DNA of 64,000 nt from Williamsia sterculiae (GTDB taxonomy: Bacteria; Actinomycetota; Actinomycetes; Mycobacteriales; Mycobacteriaceae), in NCBI RefSeq assembly GCF_900156495.1, contig NZ_FTNT01000013.1, positions 62,001 through 126,000 on the forward strand, given 5' to 3'. The notes below the pieces were generated by a model that saw only the letters and a list, made by a program, of their open reading frames with translations, did not search any database and was not told the origin of the DNA. Shown one piece after another: positions 7,856 through 16,878 of the stretch (the stretch's first letter is position 1; each line of letters begins with the position of its first letter). The translations under genes and the position numbers were made by a program.

Positions 7856-8725
7856 TCACAGGCCGAAGGAGGCCCGACGAGATCGGACATCGGCCGCGGA
7901 CACCAATCCTCCGATCGCGTCGCCGACGACCGCCGACACCACCGCCGAGCCGGCCTCCACCGCGCTACCGGTGAGACGGGACAACAACGGTCGGGGCGGT
8001 GCGACGACCTCGATCTCGGCATCGGGATAACGCTCGGCGACCACCGACCGCACCACCCCCACCCCGTCGACCAGACCGACGTCCACCGCGCGCCTGCCGA
8101 TCCACACGTCGCCGGTGAACAACGTCTCGTCGCTCTCGGTGAGTTTGCCCGCGCGTCGCTGTCGTACCCACCCGATGAACACCTCGTGCAGATCGGCCTG
8201 GATCCCCGCCAACCACGCCACGTCGGCGGGGCTCTCCGGCAGGAACATGTCCAACCGCGCCTTGTCGTCACCCGCGGCGTGCACCCGCCGTTCCAGTCCG
8301 AACCGGGACAGCAGGTCCACCGCGCCGAACCCTGACGAGACCACGCCGATCGACCCCACCACCGAGGTCTTCGCCGCGAAGATCTCGTCGGCCGCACACG
8401 CCACCCAGTACCCACCGGAGGCGGCGACGTCCTCGCAGAACGCCAGCACGTGCACCGCGTTCTCCGAGGCGAGCTGGCGGATACGTTCGGCGATGTACTC
8501 CGACTGGGCGGGTGACCCACCCGGCGAGTTGATGACCAACACCACGGCCTGCAACCGGTCCATGGTGAACGCGCGCTCCAGGGTCTCCTCCACACCGTCG
8601 GCGCTGAGCCCGTGCCGCCCGACTCCCGCGTTGCCGATGATCCCGTCGAGTCGGACCATCGCGATACGGTCGGCGTGCGCGGAGGTGACCTTGTTGACCA
8701 GGGACTTCCAGGGAGCGGGACTCAT
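7856..8725 (-). CDS. S49 family peptidase (SppA/SohB-like)
   Basis: A 289-aa serine protease of the signal-peptide-peptidase A family. It shows the conserved NSPGGSP block, the catalytic serine block DVAASGGYWVACAADEIF, the following VVGSIGVV segment, and a downstream AGDDKARLDMF whose Lys is the likely general base. Family members degrade cleaved signal peptides or membrane proteins. There is no obvious N-terminal transmembrane helix, so it may be cytosolic or peripheral. The frame extends 13 codons further upstream, but the ATG at 8725 (MSPAPWK) is the better start; translation from there also leaves 44 bp for the divergent promoter of the VOC gene. Confidence 0.85.
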   Translation of the reverse strand: MSPAPWKSLVNKVTSAHADRIAMVRLDGIIGNAGVGRHGLSADGVEETLERAFTMDRLQAVVLVINSPGGSPAQSEYIAERIRQLASENAVHVLAFCEDVAASGGYWVACAADEIFAAKTSVVGSIGVVSSGFGAVDLLSRFGLERRVHAAGDDKARLDMFLPESPADVAWLAGIQADLHEVFIGWVRQRRAGKLTESDETLFTGDVWIGRRAVDVGLVDGVGVVRSVVAERYPDAEIEVVAPPRPLLSRLTGSAVEAGSAVVSAVVGDAIGGLVSAADVRSRRASFGL

Positions 8726-8769
8726 GGCGACCACTGTATGCGGCGGCCCGTGACAGACTCGCACGATGT

Positions 8770-9564
8770 GTGTGTCATCTCGTCGCAGCCGGTGAGGGCC
8801 GACCGCTGACCGGTCCGGAGATCCGCTGGGCGTCGGTGCTCTTCGACTTCCCCGCCGACGAGTTCGGTGAAGAGGTCACGTTCTGGCGTGCGATCGCCGG
8901 CAGCACGGTGTCACCACCCCGCGGCTCGCGACGACAGTTCGCCTCGCTGGAACCGTTCAACGGTGATCCGCATCTGCGCGTGCAGCGCACCGACCACGGA
9001 GAAGCCGGCGTACATCTCGACCTGCACGTCGAGGACGTCGGCGCGATGGTGGGGTGCGCGGTCGACCTCGGCGCCACGGTGGTCGCCGAGCGCTCCGACG
9101 ACGAGTCGGTGACGCTGCGCTCCCCTGCCGGATTCCCGTTCTGCGCGGTCCGTTGGCAGGGCGAGGCAACCCGCTCACGACCGATCCGCTGGCCGGGCGA
9201 CACCATCAGCATCATCGACCAGCTGGCGATCGATGTCCCCGCCGCCGACGCCGAGGCAGAGGCGGCGTTCTTCGTCGGGTTGACCGGTTGGCAGCCATGG
9301 CCGGGACGACATCCGGAATTCGTCACCCTGCGCGGCCCCCGGACGTTGCCGATACAACTGCTGATCCACGCCACCGGTTCCGGACCGTTGAGCGCTCACG
9401 TCGATCTGGCCAGCACCCACCCGGAGGAGGAGGTCGCACGTCATGTCGACTGGGGTGCCACGGTGGTGGCGCGGATGTCGGATTGGACGGTGATGGCCGA
9501 CCCCACCGGGATGCCGTATTGCATCACCCGCCGCAATCCCCGCACCCACGAACTCCCGGGGTGA
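8770..9564 (+). CDS. VOC (glyoxalase/bleomycin-resistance fold) family protein
   Basis: About 264 aa with two tandem vicinal-oxygen-chelate modules (roughly 18-130 and 140-255). Features include repeated FDFPADEFGEEVTFW and HVDLASTHPEEEVARHV blocks and the typical G-A-T-V-V-A/R helix-strand transition in each half. This two-module layout is common in actinobacterial glyoxalase-like proteins of unknown substrate. Metal ligands are not certain. The GTG at 8770 is the only in-frame start near the first module; an overlapping ATG at 8766 is in another frame and stops early. It is divergent from the S49 peptidase gene. Confidence 0.72.
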   Translation: MCHLVAAGEGRPLTGPEIRWASVLFDFPADEFGEEVTFWRAIAGSTVSPPRGSRRQFASLEPFNGDPHLRVQRTDHGEAGVHLDLHVEDVGAMVGCAVDLGATVVAERSDDESVTLRSPAGFPFCAVRWQGEATRSRPIRWPGDTISIIDQLAIDVPAADAEAEAAFFVGLTGWQPWPGRHPEFVTLRGPRTLPIQLLIHATGSGPLSAHVDLASTHPEEEVARHVDWGATVVARMSDWTVMADPTGMPYCITRRNPRTHELPG

Positions 9565-9575
9565 CGCGGCACCGC

Positions 9576-10652
9576 CTACGTTCCCGGCGGCGTCCGCAAC
9601 AACGTGGTGAGCAGGTCGACCTCGGCGTCCACTGCGGCACGGTCACGCGTTCCGACGGGCCGCAGCAGGTCCACCGCGACCGCGTCGTCGGCGCCCACCG
9701 ACCACGTACCGCTCACCCGGCCGTCGACCAGCACAAAACCGGGTGAGCGTCCGTTCGGGGTGGCGATGGCGGCCATGACGTCCTCGTCGATCACCCGCCG
9801 ACGGTCGGCCTGCGCGAACACGATGTTGTCGTAGGGGGCGACCAGGCGCACCGGCGCCGGCGTGTCCTCGTCGGCCACACCGAGACCGTCGAGGTCGAAG
9901 AGTTCCTCCCCGTCCGGGCCCTCGATGCGTTCGAGTTCCCAGTCCGCCTCCATCGCCTCGACGAGCGGACCCAACCCGGTCAGACCGGCCCAGGTCTGGA
10001 TGCCGGCAACGGTCGCCGGACCGAAGCCCCGAAGATACAGACGGATCAGCTCCGCGCGTGCCTCGTCACCGGTGAGCGCCGGGTCGCCGGGACCGACCCA
10101 ATCGTCGAACAGGGCATACGTGGGGCCGCCGCTGCGCCGCCACAGTCCGCGCGGCGGTATCTGCACCAGCGGGAGTCCACAGCGGGCGATCGCGACCAGG
10201 GTGCCGGGTGCCTCGTCCGGCCGGCGCTCGGCCAGTGCGATGCCGAGATCCCTGCCCGACAGCGCCGTCCCCGACAACACGGCCCGGGCGTCGTCGACGA
10301 TCTCCGCCGGTGCGGCACGGACCAACCGCTTCGCGTGCGCGGTGCGGACCTCGGCGTCCAGCGCGGGCTGCGCGGCTGACCGCACCCAGCGGGCGTCCTC
10401 GGCGTCCATCAGGAACAGGGTGCTGCGCAACGACGCCATCCGCACCACCTCGCGATCGGTGAGCAGTGCGTCGAGGTCCGCCGGGACAAAATCACCGATG
10501 CGCGACCACAGGCCGACGAACGCCGCCCGCGGGTCCTGACTCTGCAGTCCGACACACCGATCGAGCACCTCGAGCAGGTCCTCATCGATCCGGGCGGTGA
10601 GGTGTTGGCGGGTCAGCAGCGTTCGGTTCCACTGCCGCAGGCTGATCTTCAC
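9576..10652 (-). CDS. winged-helix HTH_42 family protein (AlkZ/YcaQ glycosylase superfamily), last gene of the jet operon
   Basis: A 358-aa protein starting at the GTG at 10652, 10 bases after the jetC stop. It matches the winged-helix DNA-binding HTH_42 family, whose characterised members (AlkZ, YcaQ/AlkX) are DNA glycosylases that unhook interstrand crosslinks. The family's LQxQ block is present as VGLQSQDPRAA, putting glutamines at residues 37 and 39, where AlkZ has its Gln-X-Gln catalytic pair as I recall. Other family segments are MASLRSTLFLMDAEDARW and a C-terminal APYDNIVFAQADRRRVID. There is no Toprim or DUF3322/DUF2220 domain, so it is not JetD, although it occupies the position where Wadjet operons carry jetD. 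Catalytic activity is inference. Confidence 0.75.
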   Translation of the reverse strand: MKISLRQWNRTLLTRQHLTARIDEDLLEVLDRCVGLQSQDPRAAFVGLWSRIGDFVPADLDALLTDREVVRMASLRSTLFLMDAEDARWVRSAAQPALDAEVRTAHAKRLVRAAPAEIVDDARAVLSGTALSGRDLGIALAERRPDEAPGTLVAIARCGLPLVQIPPRGLWRRSGGPTYALFDDWVGPGDPALTGDEARAELIRLYLRGFGPATVAGIQTWAGLTGLGPLVEAMEADWELERIEGPDGEELFDLDGLGVADEDTPAPVRLVAPYDNIVFAQADRRRVIDEDVMAAIATPNGRSPGFVLVDGRVSGTWSVGADDAVAVDLLRPVGTRDRAAVDAEVDLLTTLLRTPPGT

Positions 10653-10662
10653 GTCGCGCGCC

Positions 10663-13600
10663 TCAGGCGGTCCCACCGTGCCTGCGCACCTCGGCCAGCT
10701 CACCGAAGGTCGCCATCCGCGCATCCGAGTGGGCTCCCGCCGGGGTGACGTGCTTGTCCACCAGGATGACCTGGCCGATGAACGGTTCCACGATGCCGAC
10801 CATACGGATGGGCGCGGCGATCATCAGCTGGAAACCGAACTGTTCGAACGCCCGCAGCGATTGGCTGCTGAACGTCTCGTCGCTCTTGCTGAACGCCTCG
10901 TCGAGCATCAGCGGCGCGAACCCGGGCCGGTGATCGTCACCGGTCCGCAGCGAGAAGCTCAGCGCCGCGGCGAGACAGAAGGCGACCAGTTTCTCCTGTT
11001 CGCCACCGGAGTTGGTGGCGGTGTTGCGATAGGTGTGCACCGGTGCGGCGTCCGCGGCGGAGCCGGCCGCCAGTTCCTTGCCGTAGAAGGTGTAACTGTT
11101 GCGGACGTCGAGAACGTTGTCGCACCAGCGCCGCCCGTCGGTGTCGGTGGCGGTCAACCGGGTGACCAGGTTGCGGATCCGGTAGAACTGGCGGGCCAGC
11201 ACCGCCCCGTCGCCCGCACGGGCCGCGGGCGCGTCCCGGGTCATCGCGTCGACGATCCTGGTGAACTCGCGGGCCTCGTCGGTGGGGTTGTTGACCACCG
11301 CGATCTGCAGGTAGGTGTCGGAGTTGAAGTCGACCTGACACAACCCCGAGTTGACCTCGGCGATACCGGCTTTGATGCGCTTGTTGGTGTCGGCGATCTC
11401 CTTATACAGATTCGACACCGAATGCGAGATGTCCGTGGTGATCAACCGCCGGAACCGCTGCTGGGTGCCCGCGAGCCCGTGCGCCACCAGACTCTCGTGG
11501 ACGGCGACGAAGTCGGGGGCACCGTCGATGGTCGCGACCAGGTTGTTCCCGGCCTCCGGCCACTCCCGTAGGAACGCCTCCATGGCCCGGAGGATCCGGT
11601 TCTCCGCCGCGTCGCGGTCGGTGTTGGCCTTGTTCTGCACCGCCTCCAGCGCATTGCGCAGATCGGAGCGGACCTCGCCGTAACTGTCCAGGGTCAACGA
11701 CTTCTGCGTCTGTGCCAACGTGCCCGCGAGCACCTCATCCAGGTAACCGCGGTCGTCGTCGTCCAATGCGGAGCCGGTGTCCCGGATCTGTTCGAACTCG
11801 GCCAGCCACCGGTCCCAGTCGGAACCGATGTGACGCAGCTGGTCGTTGATGGCGCCGACGCGGGCCACCGCTTCGCGCCAGTCGGCGCGGGCGATCTCCA
11901 CCTCCTCGGAGAGTTCTGCGAGGTCGACGCGGTTCTCGCGGACGGCGTCGATACGGCGGTTGAGCTCGTCGGCGTCGCGACGCACCGACCACCAGTTCAG
12001 CTCGGCCCACGATGCGTAACCGGCCAGCGTCTCGGCCTGTTTGGCCCGCTCCCGGTTGGCCTCCAGGAGCTCCCGGGTGTCGGTCGACGCCTGCCGGGCG
12101 GCGCCGTACCGCTTGCCGAGCGCATCCAGTCGCGCGGTCAGTGCGCTGTGTTTGGCCTGGGTGTTGGTGCCGAGGATCCAGTGCATGCGATCCCCGACCG
12201 GTCTGCGGTCGTCCTTGCGGTACCGATCGCGGCCCGCCTTGACCAACCCTTCGGGGGTCACGGCGATCTCGTGGTCGTCCAGCTCGCGGGGCAACCGCAC
12301 GCAGATGTGTTCGGCAGTGCGTGCGACCACTCCGACCAGCCAGTTGCCCGCCGGGTGACCGGTGTGCACCCGTACCTTGGCGGCCAGCGACCCGGGCACC
12401 GGCGGTCGATCCGGCGCCACCCTCGGGGTGTAGGTCCGGAACTCCAGCACCGACCCGAGGTCGGTGGAGTTGACGAAGGCGGCGACCTCGCCACGCCGGG
12501 CGTCGGGGACCAGCAACGTCATCCCCAACCCGCGCAGCACACGTTCGGCCGCGCCCGCCCAGGTGTCGCGTTCGTCCTCGATCACCTCGATCAACTCTGC
12601 GGCGTAGGGCAGTTCAGCCGCCGGGATGTCGAGGGCGTCGGCGATGGTGTCACGCTGGGCCAGCGCCGCCCGCGGCAGCAGCGACCGCCGCGACGAGACG
12701 GTGCGCAGTTCCTCGGCGACGGCGTCGTGTTCGCGCCGCGCATCGGATTCGGCGCTGAACGTCTCGTGCGCCGACGCGGCGATCGAGGACGCGGCGGCGG
12801 AGGCGGCCCGCGCGATCTGCGGCGCCCGGTCGCGCAACGCGCTGAACTCGGACTCCGATTCGGGTACCTGCTCCTCGAGTCGCGCCACCACCGCGGCGTA
12901 GCGCTCGTAGGCCCGGTTGCGCGCGGTGACCTGTTGCTCGAAGGCCTTGAGCTCGAACTCCAGCGCGGTGAGCTCACCCTTGTCGACGGTGAGCTGGTCA
13001 CGCAGCGAGGTGTGCCGGTCCTCGCGCTCGTCGGCGGTGTTCTCCCAGGACGCGATCTCGTTGTCCAAACGGATGCGTTCGGCCTCGATGCTGTCGAGTT
13101 TGTTCTGCAGCAACGTCACCCGGTGTTCGCGCATGAACGCCCGCATCGGTGGTCCGAGCAGCCCGGCCGCGCGGGTGGTGGACTCGTCGGCGCCTCGATA
13201 TGCCGCCCAGGCGGCGGGTATCGGCCGCAGCGCCTCCTCCTGGGCGTGCGCCCGGGCGGCGGCCTGATAGGCCTCGTCGAGCTGGGTGAAGTTCTCCACC
13301 AACCGTTCGGCCTTGGCGTAGGTGTCGGGGCGGTCGAGCATGTACGTGCGGATGAACAGGTTGAGGTCGCCGACGTTCTTCATCGCCTTGGCCTTGCCCA
13401 TCAGCGACAGCGCCGCCGACGATGCCCCGATCCCCACCCTGCGCCGCAACGCCTCCTGATACGCGGCCTGGACGTCGAAGCACTCCACGTCCGGGTGCTC
13501 GTGACGGTATCGGCGGATGTCGAATCCCCCCGCCGCCCAGTCGTTGAGAGTCATCAGACTCACCGATCCGTGGTGCAGCTGATACCACGAACGCAAGGAC

Positions 13601-14064
13601 GACCCGTCGATCCCTGACCCGGCGAACCACTTGATCGCCACCGCGGTGGTGACCGCGCCGGCACCGTTGTCGTAGGTCGCGGCGATGGCAGACCAGGTGG
13701 CACCGGAGCCACGCAGGTACTGCACCTGCGACTGCTGGTGTTCGTCGTCGTTCTCCGCCCAGGCACCGCGCACGTAGTCGGCCATCGATCGGGCGGCGCG
13801 TTTGGCCCCCTTGGCGGTCAGGTCGGCCGAGGCGTTGAACACCTGGTCGTAGGTCGGCAGCAGCACCACCGAGTGTGCGTCCATCATCGACGACTTCCCC
13901 GAGCCCGACGGACCGGTGAGCATCACCCCACGCTCGTCGATCGGGTGGTCTTTGTACCCGTGAAAGGTTCCCCAGTTGACCAGTTGCAGGCGGGTCAGCC
14001 GGAACTGCCCCACGTTGCGGGTGCGGGAGCCGGGGACGTCGGGCCGCTCCAGGATCTCGGTCAC
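10663..14064 (-). CDS. jetC: Wadjet JetC-like SMC/MukB-type ATPase
   Basis: A 1133-aa SMC-like ATPase. Wadjet JetC is the motor that extrudes DNA loops to recognise small circular DNA. The Walker A is GPSGSGKSS (residues 51-59). A long heptad-rich coiled-coil region spans roughly 290-800 with a central hinge-like globular part (around 470-620). The ABC signature NSGGEQEKLVAF is near 1015 and Walker B PLMLDEAFSKSD near 1055. Length and motif order fit JetC/MksF-type proteins, and the ATPase looks intact. Its start overlaps the jetB stop by 4 bases and its stop is 10 bases before the next gene, so all four genes are probably one transcript. Confidence 0.9.
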   Translation of the reverse strand: MTEILERPDVPGSRTRNVGQFRLTRLQLVNWGTFHGYKDHPIDERGVMLTGPSGSGKSSMMDAHSVVLLPTYDQVFNASADLTAKGAKRAARSMADYVRGAWAENDDEHQQSQVQYLRGSGATWSAIAATYDNGAGAVTTAVAIKWFAGSGIDGSSLRSWYQLHHGSVSLMTLNDWAAGGFDIRRYRHEHPDVECFDVQAAYQEALRRRVGIGASSAALSLMGKAKAMKNVGDLNLFIRTYMLDRPDTYAKAERLVENFTQLDEAYQAAARAHAQEEALRPIPAAWAAYRGADESTTRAAGLLGPPMRAFMREHRVTLLQNKLDSIEAERIRLDNEIASWENTADEREDRHTSLRDQLTVDKGELTALEFELKAFEQQVTARNRAYERYAAVVARLEEQVPESESEFSALRDRAPQIARAASAAASSIAASAHETFSAESDARREHDAVAEELRTVSSRRSLLPRAALAQRDTIADALDIPAAELPYAAELIEVIEDERDTWAGAAERVLRGLGMTLLVPDARRGEVAAFVNSTDLGSVLEFRTYTPRVAPDRPPVPGSLAAKVRVHTGHPAGNWLVGVVARTAEHICVRLPRELDDHEIAVTPEGLVKAGRDRYRKDDRRPVGDRMHWILGTNTQAKHSALTARLDALGKRYGAARQASTDTRELLEANRERAKQAETLAGYASWAELNWWSVRRDADELNRRIDAVRENRVDLAELSEEVEIARADWREAVARVGAINDQLRHIGSDWDRWLAEFEQIRDTGSALDDDDRGYLDEVLAGTLAQTQKSLTLDSYGEVRSDLRNALEAVQNKANTDRDAAENRILRAMEAFLREWPEAGNNLVATIDGAPDFVAVHESLVAHGLAGTQQRFRRLITTDISHSVSNLYKEIADTNKRIKAGIAEVNSGLCQVDFNSDTYLQIAVVNNPTDEAREFTRIVDAMTRDAPAARAGDGAVLARQFYRIRNLVTRLTATDTDGRRWCDNVLDVRNSYTFYGKELAAGSAADAAPVHTYRNTATNSGGEQEKLVAFCLAAALSFSLRTGDDHRPGFAPLMLDEAFSKSDETFSSQSLRAFEQFGFQLMIAAPIRMVGIVEPFIGQVILVDKHVTPAGAHSDARMATFGELAEVRRHGGTA

Positions 14065-14882
14065 CGGACCACCTCCTCGGTCGGGTCGGGTTCGGTGGCC
14101 GCCTCCGCGGCGTCATCCACCTCGTCGAGGTCGACCCCGGCGCCTCGTCCGGCGAGGGCGAGGTACGCGTCGGTGTGGGCCTGTACCTGTTCGGGGGTGA
14201 GCAGTGCCGCGATGACCCCGAACACCGCGTACCGCTGCGTACCCGCGATCTGCCGGATCACCTTGCGGCTCTCCAACAGGTTGATCGCCGCGTCCACCCG
14301 GCGGACGAACCCCGCCTCGTCGGTGTCGTCGGTGGGCTTGTAGCCGAGCAGGTGATCGACCATCTCGTCGCGCTCCACCGTGACCGGGTCGTCGACAGAG
14401 GTCAGGTACTTCTGCCGCAGGAACAACGCGAGCACCGACCCGGCGAGGGTCAGGGTGGCCGACCGCAGGATGTTGCGCTGCCGGGGGTCGTTCTCGCTGA
14501 CCTGACGCGTGAAGGCGTACCGGTTCTCGTGGTCGAGGACCAACACCAGGTTCAGTTCCGAGAGCCGCGAGCGGATGATCTCCTCGTGGGCCTCGACCGT
14601 CCGCCAGTTACGCGACCGCCCCGACACGTGGGCCGCGGCGACGAGCTCCTGGAGGGCGTAACAGACCGGTGCGGGCAGCTGTGAGGTGTCGCCGTCGAAC
14701 CGGGGCGCGGCCTCGCGCTCCTCACCGAGGGTCCCCACCGGCGTCGAGTCGTCGAAGGTGAAGTGCGAGAGGTCCACCGAGGCGTTGTCGGTGATGTCGT
14801 CGACGGGGATGAGGCCTTCGACGTTTGCGGCGTCGGCGGCGGCGGCGGCGGCGGCGGGATCGATGTCGCGGGGGTCGGTCAT
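14061..14882 (-). CDS. jetB: Wadjet JetB-like DUF4194 (kite/MukE-type) subunit
   Basis: A 273-aa DUF4194 protein, the kite (MukE-like) subunit that bridges kleisin and SMC heads in Wadjet. The first ~75 residues are Ala/Asp-rich and low complexity (a poly-Ala run near residues 10-18). The winged-helix body starts at about 85 (VCYALQELVAAAHVSG) and runs through VLVLDHENRYAFTRQV and DEMVDHLLGYKPTDDTDEAG. A further acidic tail follows. It overlaps jetA and jetC by 4 bases each (ATGA), which indicates translational coupling and fixed stoichiometry. Confidence 0.88.
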   Translation of the reverse strand: MTDPRDIDPAAAAAAADAANVEGLIPVDDITDNASVDLSHFTFDDSTPVGTLGEEREAAPRFDGDTSQLPAPVCYALQELVAAAHVSGRSRNWRTVEAHEEIIRSRLSELNLVLVLDHENRYAFTRQVSENDPRQRNILRSATLTLAGSVLALFLRQKYLTSVDDPVTVERDEMVDHLLGYKPTDDTDEAGFVRRVDAAINLLESRKVIRQIAGTQRYAVFGVIAALLTPEQVQAHTDAYLALAGRGAGVDLDEVDDAAEAATEPDPTEEVVR

Positions 14883-16393
14883 CGAGGGGCTCCTGTCAGG
14901 CCGTCGAGCAGGTGGACGGCGGCCGGCGCGGACACGGGTGCGTCGGGCAGCGGTGCGCTGAAAGTCATCGCGGGCAGCCGCATCTCGCGGGCGCCTGCGG
15001 CAGTGTGCGCGAGGACGGTGACCTCGCGGACCTCGTCGACCTCCCCATGCCGCAGGGCCAGCGACCAGACGCCGACCACGTCACCGGCACGCGCGCCCGG
15101 CAGCACGGCCAGCACGTCGGCCAACCCGGTCGGTCCGTCGCCTGCGTCCACGGCCAGGTTCACCGCCTCGGTCAACGACTGCCAGTCGATCGATTCCACC
15201 GCCATCAACGCAGCTGGGTCGATGACCATCTCACCGCCGGTGTCGTGCACCACATCCGGCAGTTCGATCACGCCGTCGTGGAACGCCAGCGCGCCCACCG
15301 ACGCGGTGTCGACAGTGCTGAACGGCACCGGTATGCCGATGTCGCGCGTGGGTGCGACGCGTTCGAAGGCCGCCGCGGCGGCCTTCTGCGCGGCGGCGAT
15401 CTGCTCGCGGAGCACCCGGTGATGCAGCACATCGCCCTCTTTGACGAAGGTGTTGATGCGCCGGTACACCTGGCCGCGCACCTCGTCGACGCGTTGCACC
15501 TCCGCCCACATCCGGTCGATGAACCCGGTGAGGGTCTCGACGAGGTCGTCGGGCAGGTCCGGGATACCGGCGACGATGTCCTCGATGTGCTGTTCGAGCA
15601 CCTGGCGCATCCGGTGGTCGGCGATCAACCCGTAGAAGGCGTCGAAGGCTTTGCCCTGCGGTGATTGTGCGAGTTCGTCGTATCCGTCGAAGAGGCGGTT
15701 CAACGCCTCGGCGTAGCCACCGGTGGAATCGTCGGCGCCCTGGATGAGCAGCGCTCGCGAGTTCTGCCGCAGCCGTTCGCCGTACCCGATGATGTCGGCG
15801 GGCATACGCTCGGCGAGCGAGCTGACCATCCGGATGTCGTCGAGGACCCGGCGCCGATCCACGGCGGGCAATGCACCGGCGGCGAGCTCGTCGCGTCGGC
15901 GTCGGAGGTCGGCGATCTTGGCGTCGATGTCGCGGATGTGTTCGCCCGGATCCGGATTGATCGCCACGGCGACGTCGCCGAGACGCCCGACGACCATCTC
16001 CATCACCGTCTCGGTGGCCACGGACCGGTCCCGGCGCACCGCCTGGATCTGCGCGATGGCGCTGGTCGCCCCGCGGGTCAGGTGGTAGCGGTCCACGTCA
16101 CGAACGGGATCCAGGGTGCGCGAGACGAAACCGTCCTTGACCCATCGGTCCAGCAGGTCGGTCGCGCCGGGTGGGGTGAAACCGCGGTCGGTCCAGTGCT
16201 CGGCGAGCTGATCGATGTCGGTCTGCACCTGGGCGGTCAGCAGATCACCCGCGACCTGTCCGTCGCCGAGACGCGCGGCCATGATCGACAGGTGGACCAC
16301 CGCGTTGCGCGACCGCAGGAGCCGCAGCGTCACGTCGCCGTCCGCGCTCTCGGCGAAGTCGGTGAAGAACTCCGCTGCGGTGCTGCGGCTCAT
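14879..16393 (-). CDS. jetA: Wadjet JetA-like DUF3375 (kleisin) subunit
   Basis: A 504-aa DUF3375 protein, the kleisin-like subunit of Wadjet. The ATG at 16393 has a strong GGAGGTGAG immediately upstream and gives the expected N-terminus (MSRSTAAEFFTDF). The N-terminal helical/winged part (1-140) contains GFTPPGATDLLDRWVKDGF; a charged helical stretch around 150-200 (AKIADLRRRRDELAAG) looks coiled coil. The C-terminal ~200 residues hold the DUF3375 tail with PALPDVV-like strands. It is the first gene of jetABC; 268 bp separate it from the divergent 52-aa membrane protein gene, so a divergent promoter lies there. Confidence 0.88.
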   Translation of the reverse strand: MSRSTAAEFFTDFAESADGDVTLRLLRSRNAVVHLSIMAARLGDGQVAGDLLTAQVQTDIDQLAEHWTDRGFTPPGATDLLDRWVKDGFVSRTLDPVRDVDRYHLTRGATSAIAQIQAVRRDRSVATETVMEMVVGRLGDVAVAINPDPGEHIRDIDAKIADLRRRRDELAAGALPAVDRRRVLDDIRMVSSLAERMPADIIGYGERLRQNSRALLIQGADDSTGGYAEALNRLFDGYDELAQSPQGKAFDAFYGLIADHRMRQVLEQHIEDIVAGIPDLPDDLVETLTGFIDRMWAEVQRVDEVRGQVYRRINTFVKEGDVLHHRVLREQIAAAQKAAAAAFERVAPTRDIGIPVPFSTVDTASVGALAFHDGVIELPDVVHDTGGEMVIDPAALMAVESIDWQSLTEAVNLAVDAGDGPTGLADVLAVLPGARAGDVVGVWSLALRHGEVDEVREVTVLAHTAAGAREMRLPAMTFSAPLPDAPVSAPAAVHLLDGLTGAPR

Positions 16394-16554
16394 CTCACCT
16401 CCAGGTGCGCGGCGCGGTCTGCCCCCGGCCGGGGGCCGGTCGTGGTGTGGCCAGTAGGCGATCCTAGTTCGCCGCCGGTTCGACGTGACGGCCCCGGGCC
16501 GGGGGTTCCGATGCGAGGTGTCCCGCTGCGCTGACCTGCGCCGACGACGGCGAG

Positions 16555-16584
16555 TTGAGCGTTCGGACATCCACCGCCTATGCT
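16555..16584 (+). promoter_or_regulatory. candidate promoter of the 52-aa membrane protein gene
   Basis: TTGAGC at 16555-16560 and TATGCT at 16579-16584 are separated by 18 bp, a good SigA-type arrangement, 78 bp upstream of the ATG at 16662. Confidence 0.5.
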
Positions 16585-16661
16585 GCAACTCACAGACGGG
16601 ACTGTGACTCCGTTCACAATCCCCTCGACGCAGCGGATGCGATGAGGAGGGCGACGACGCC

Positions 16662-16820
16662 ATGGCGAGTGACATCGGCTCGACGGGGAGCGTCGGGCAC
16701 ACCACCCGTCGCGCGGTCGCGGACGGATCCCACACCAAGACCACCGGTTCGCAGTGTCTCGGCATCGGCGTCTCCGTCATCGCACTGGCGCTGGTGTTGG
16801 CCGTGCTCATCCTCATGTGA
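16662..16820 (+). CDS. small single-span membrane protein (52 aa)
   Basis: An ATG at 16662 opens 52 codons to a TGA at 16818-16820. The first ~32 residues are Ser/Thr/Gly-rich and polar; the last ~20 (LGIGVSVIALALVLAVLILM) form one clear transmembrane helix ending at the C-terminus, the layout of a tail-anchored microprotein. A GAGGAGG sits 11 bases upstream of the ATG and a good promoter lies further up. There is no homology I can name. It is between jetA (divergent) and sodA (downstream, same strand), and a 20-bp palindrome follows it. Evidence is codon pattern, ribosome site and the helix. Confidence 0.6.
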   Translation: MASDIGSTGSVGHTTRRAVADGSHTKTTGSQCLGIGVSVIALALVLAVLILM

Positions 16821-16878
16821 CGACCGCCGTCACACCGTCGTCGCCGGCGGTTCGGTCTGCCCGCGAGACGGCCGGACA

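Noticed and set aside
11830-13617. Long plus-strand frame inside jetC
   Set aside because: Antisense shadow caused by high GC; no domain, and jetC is unambiguous on the other strand.
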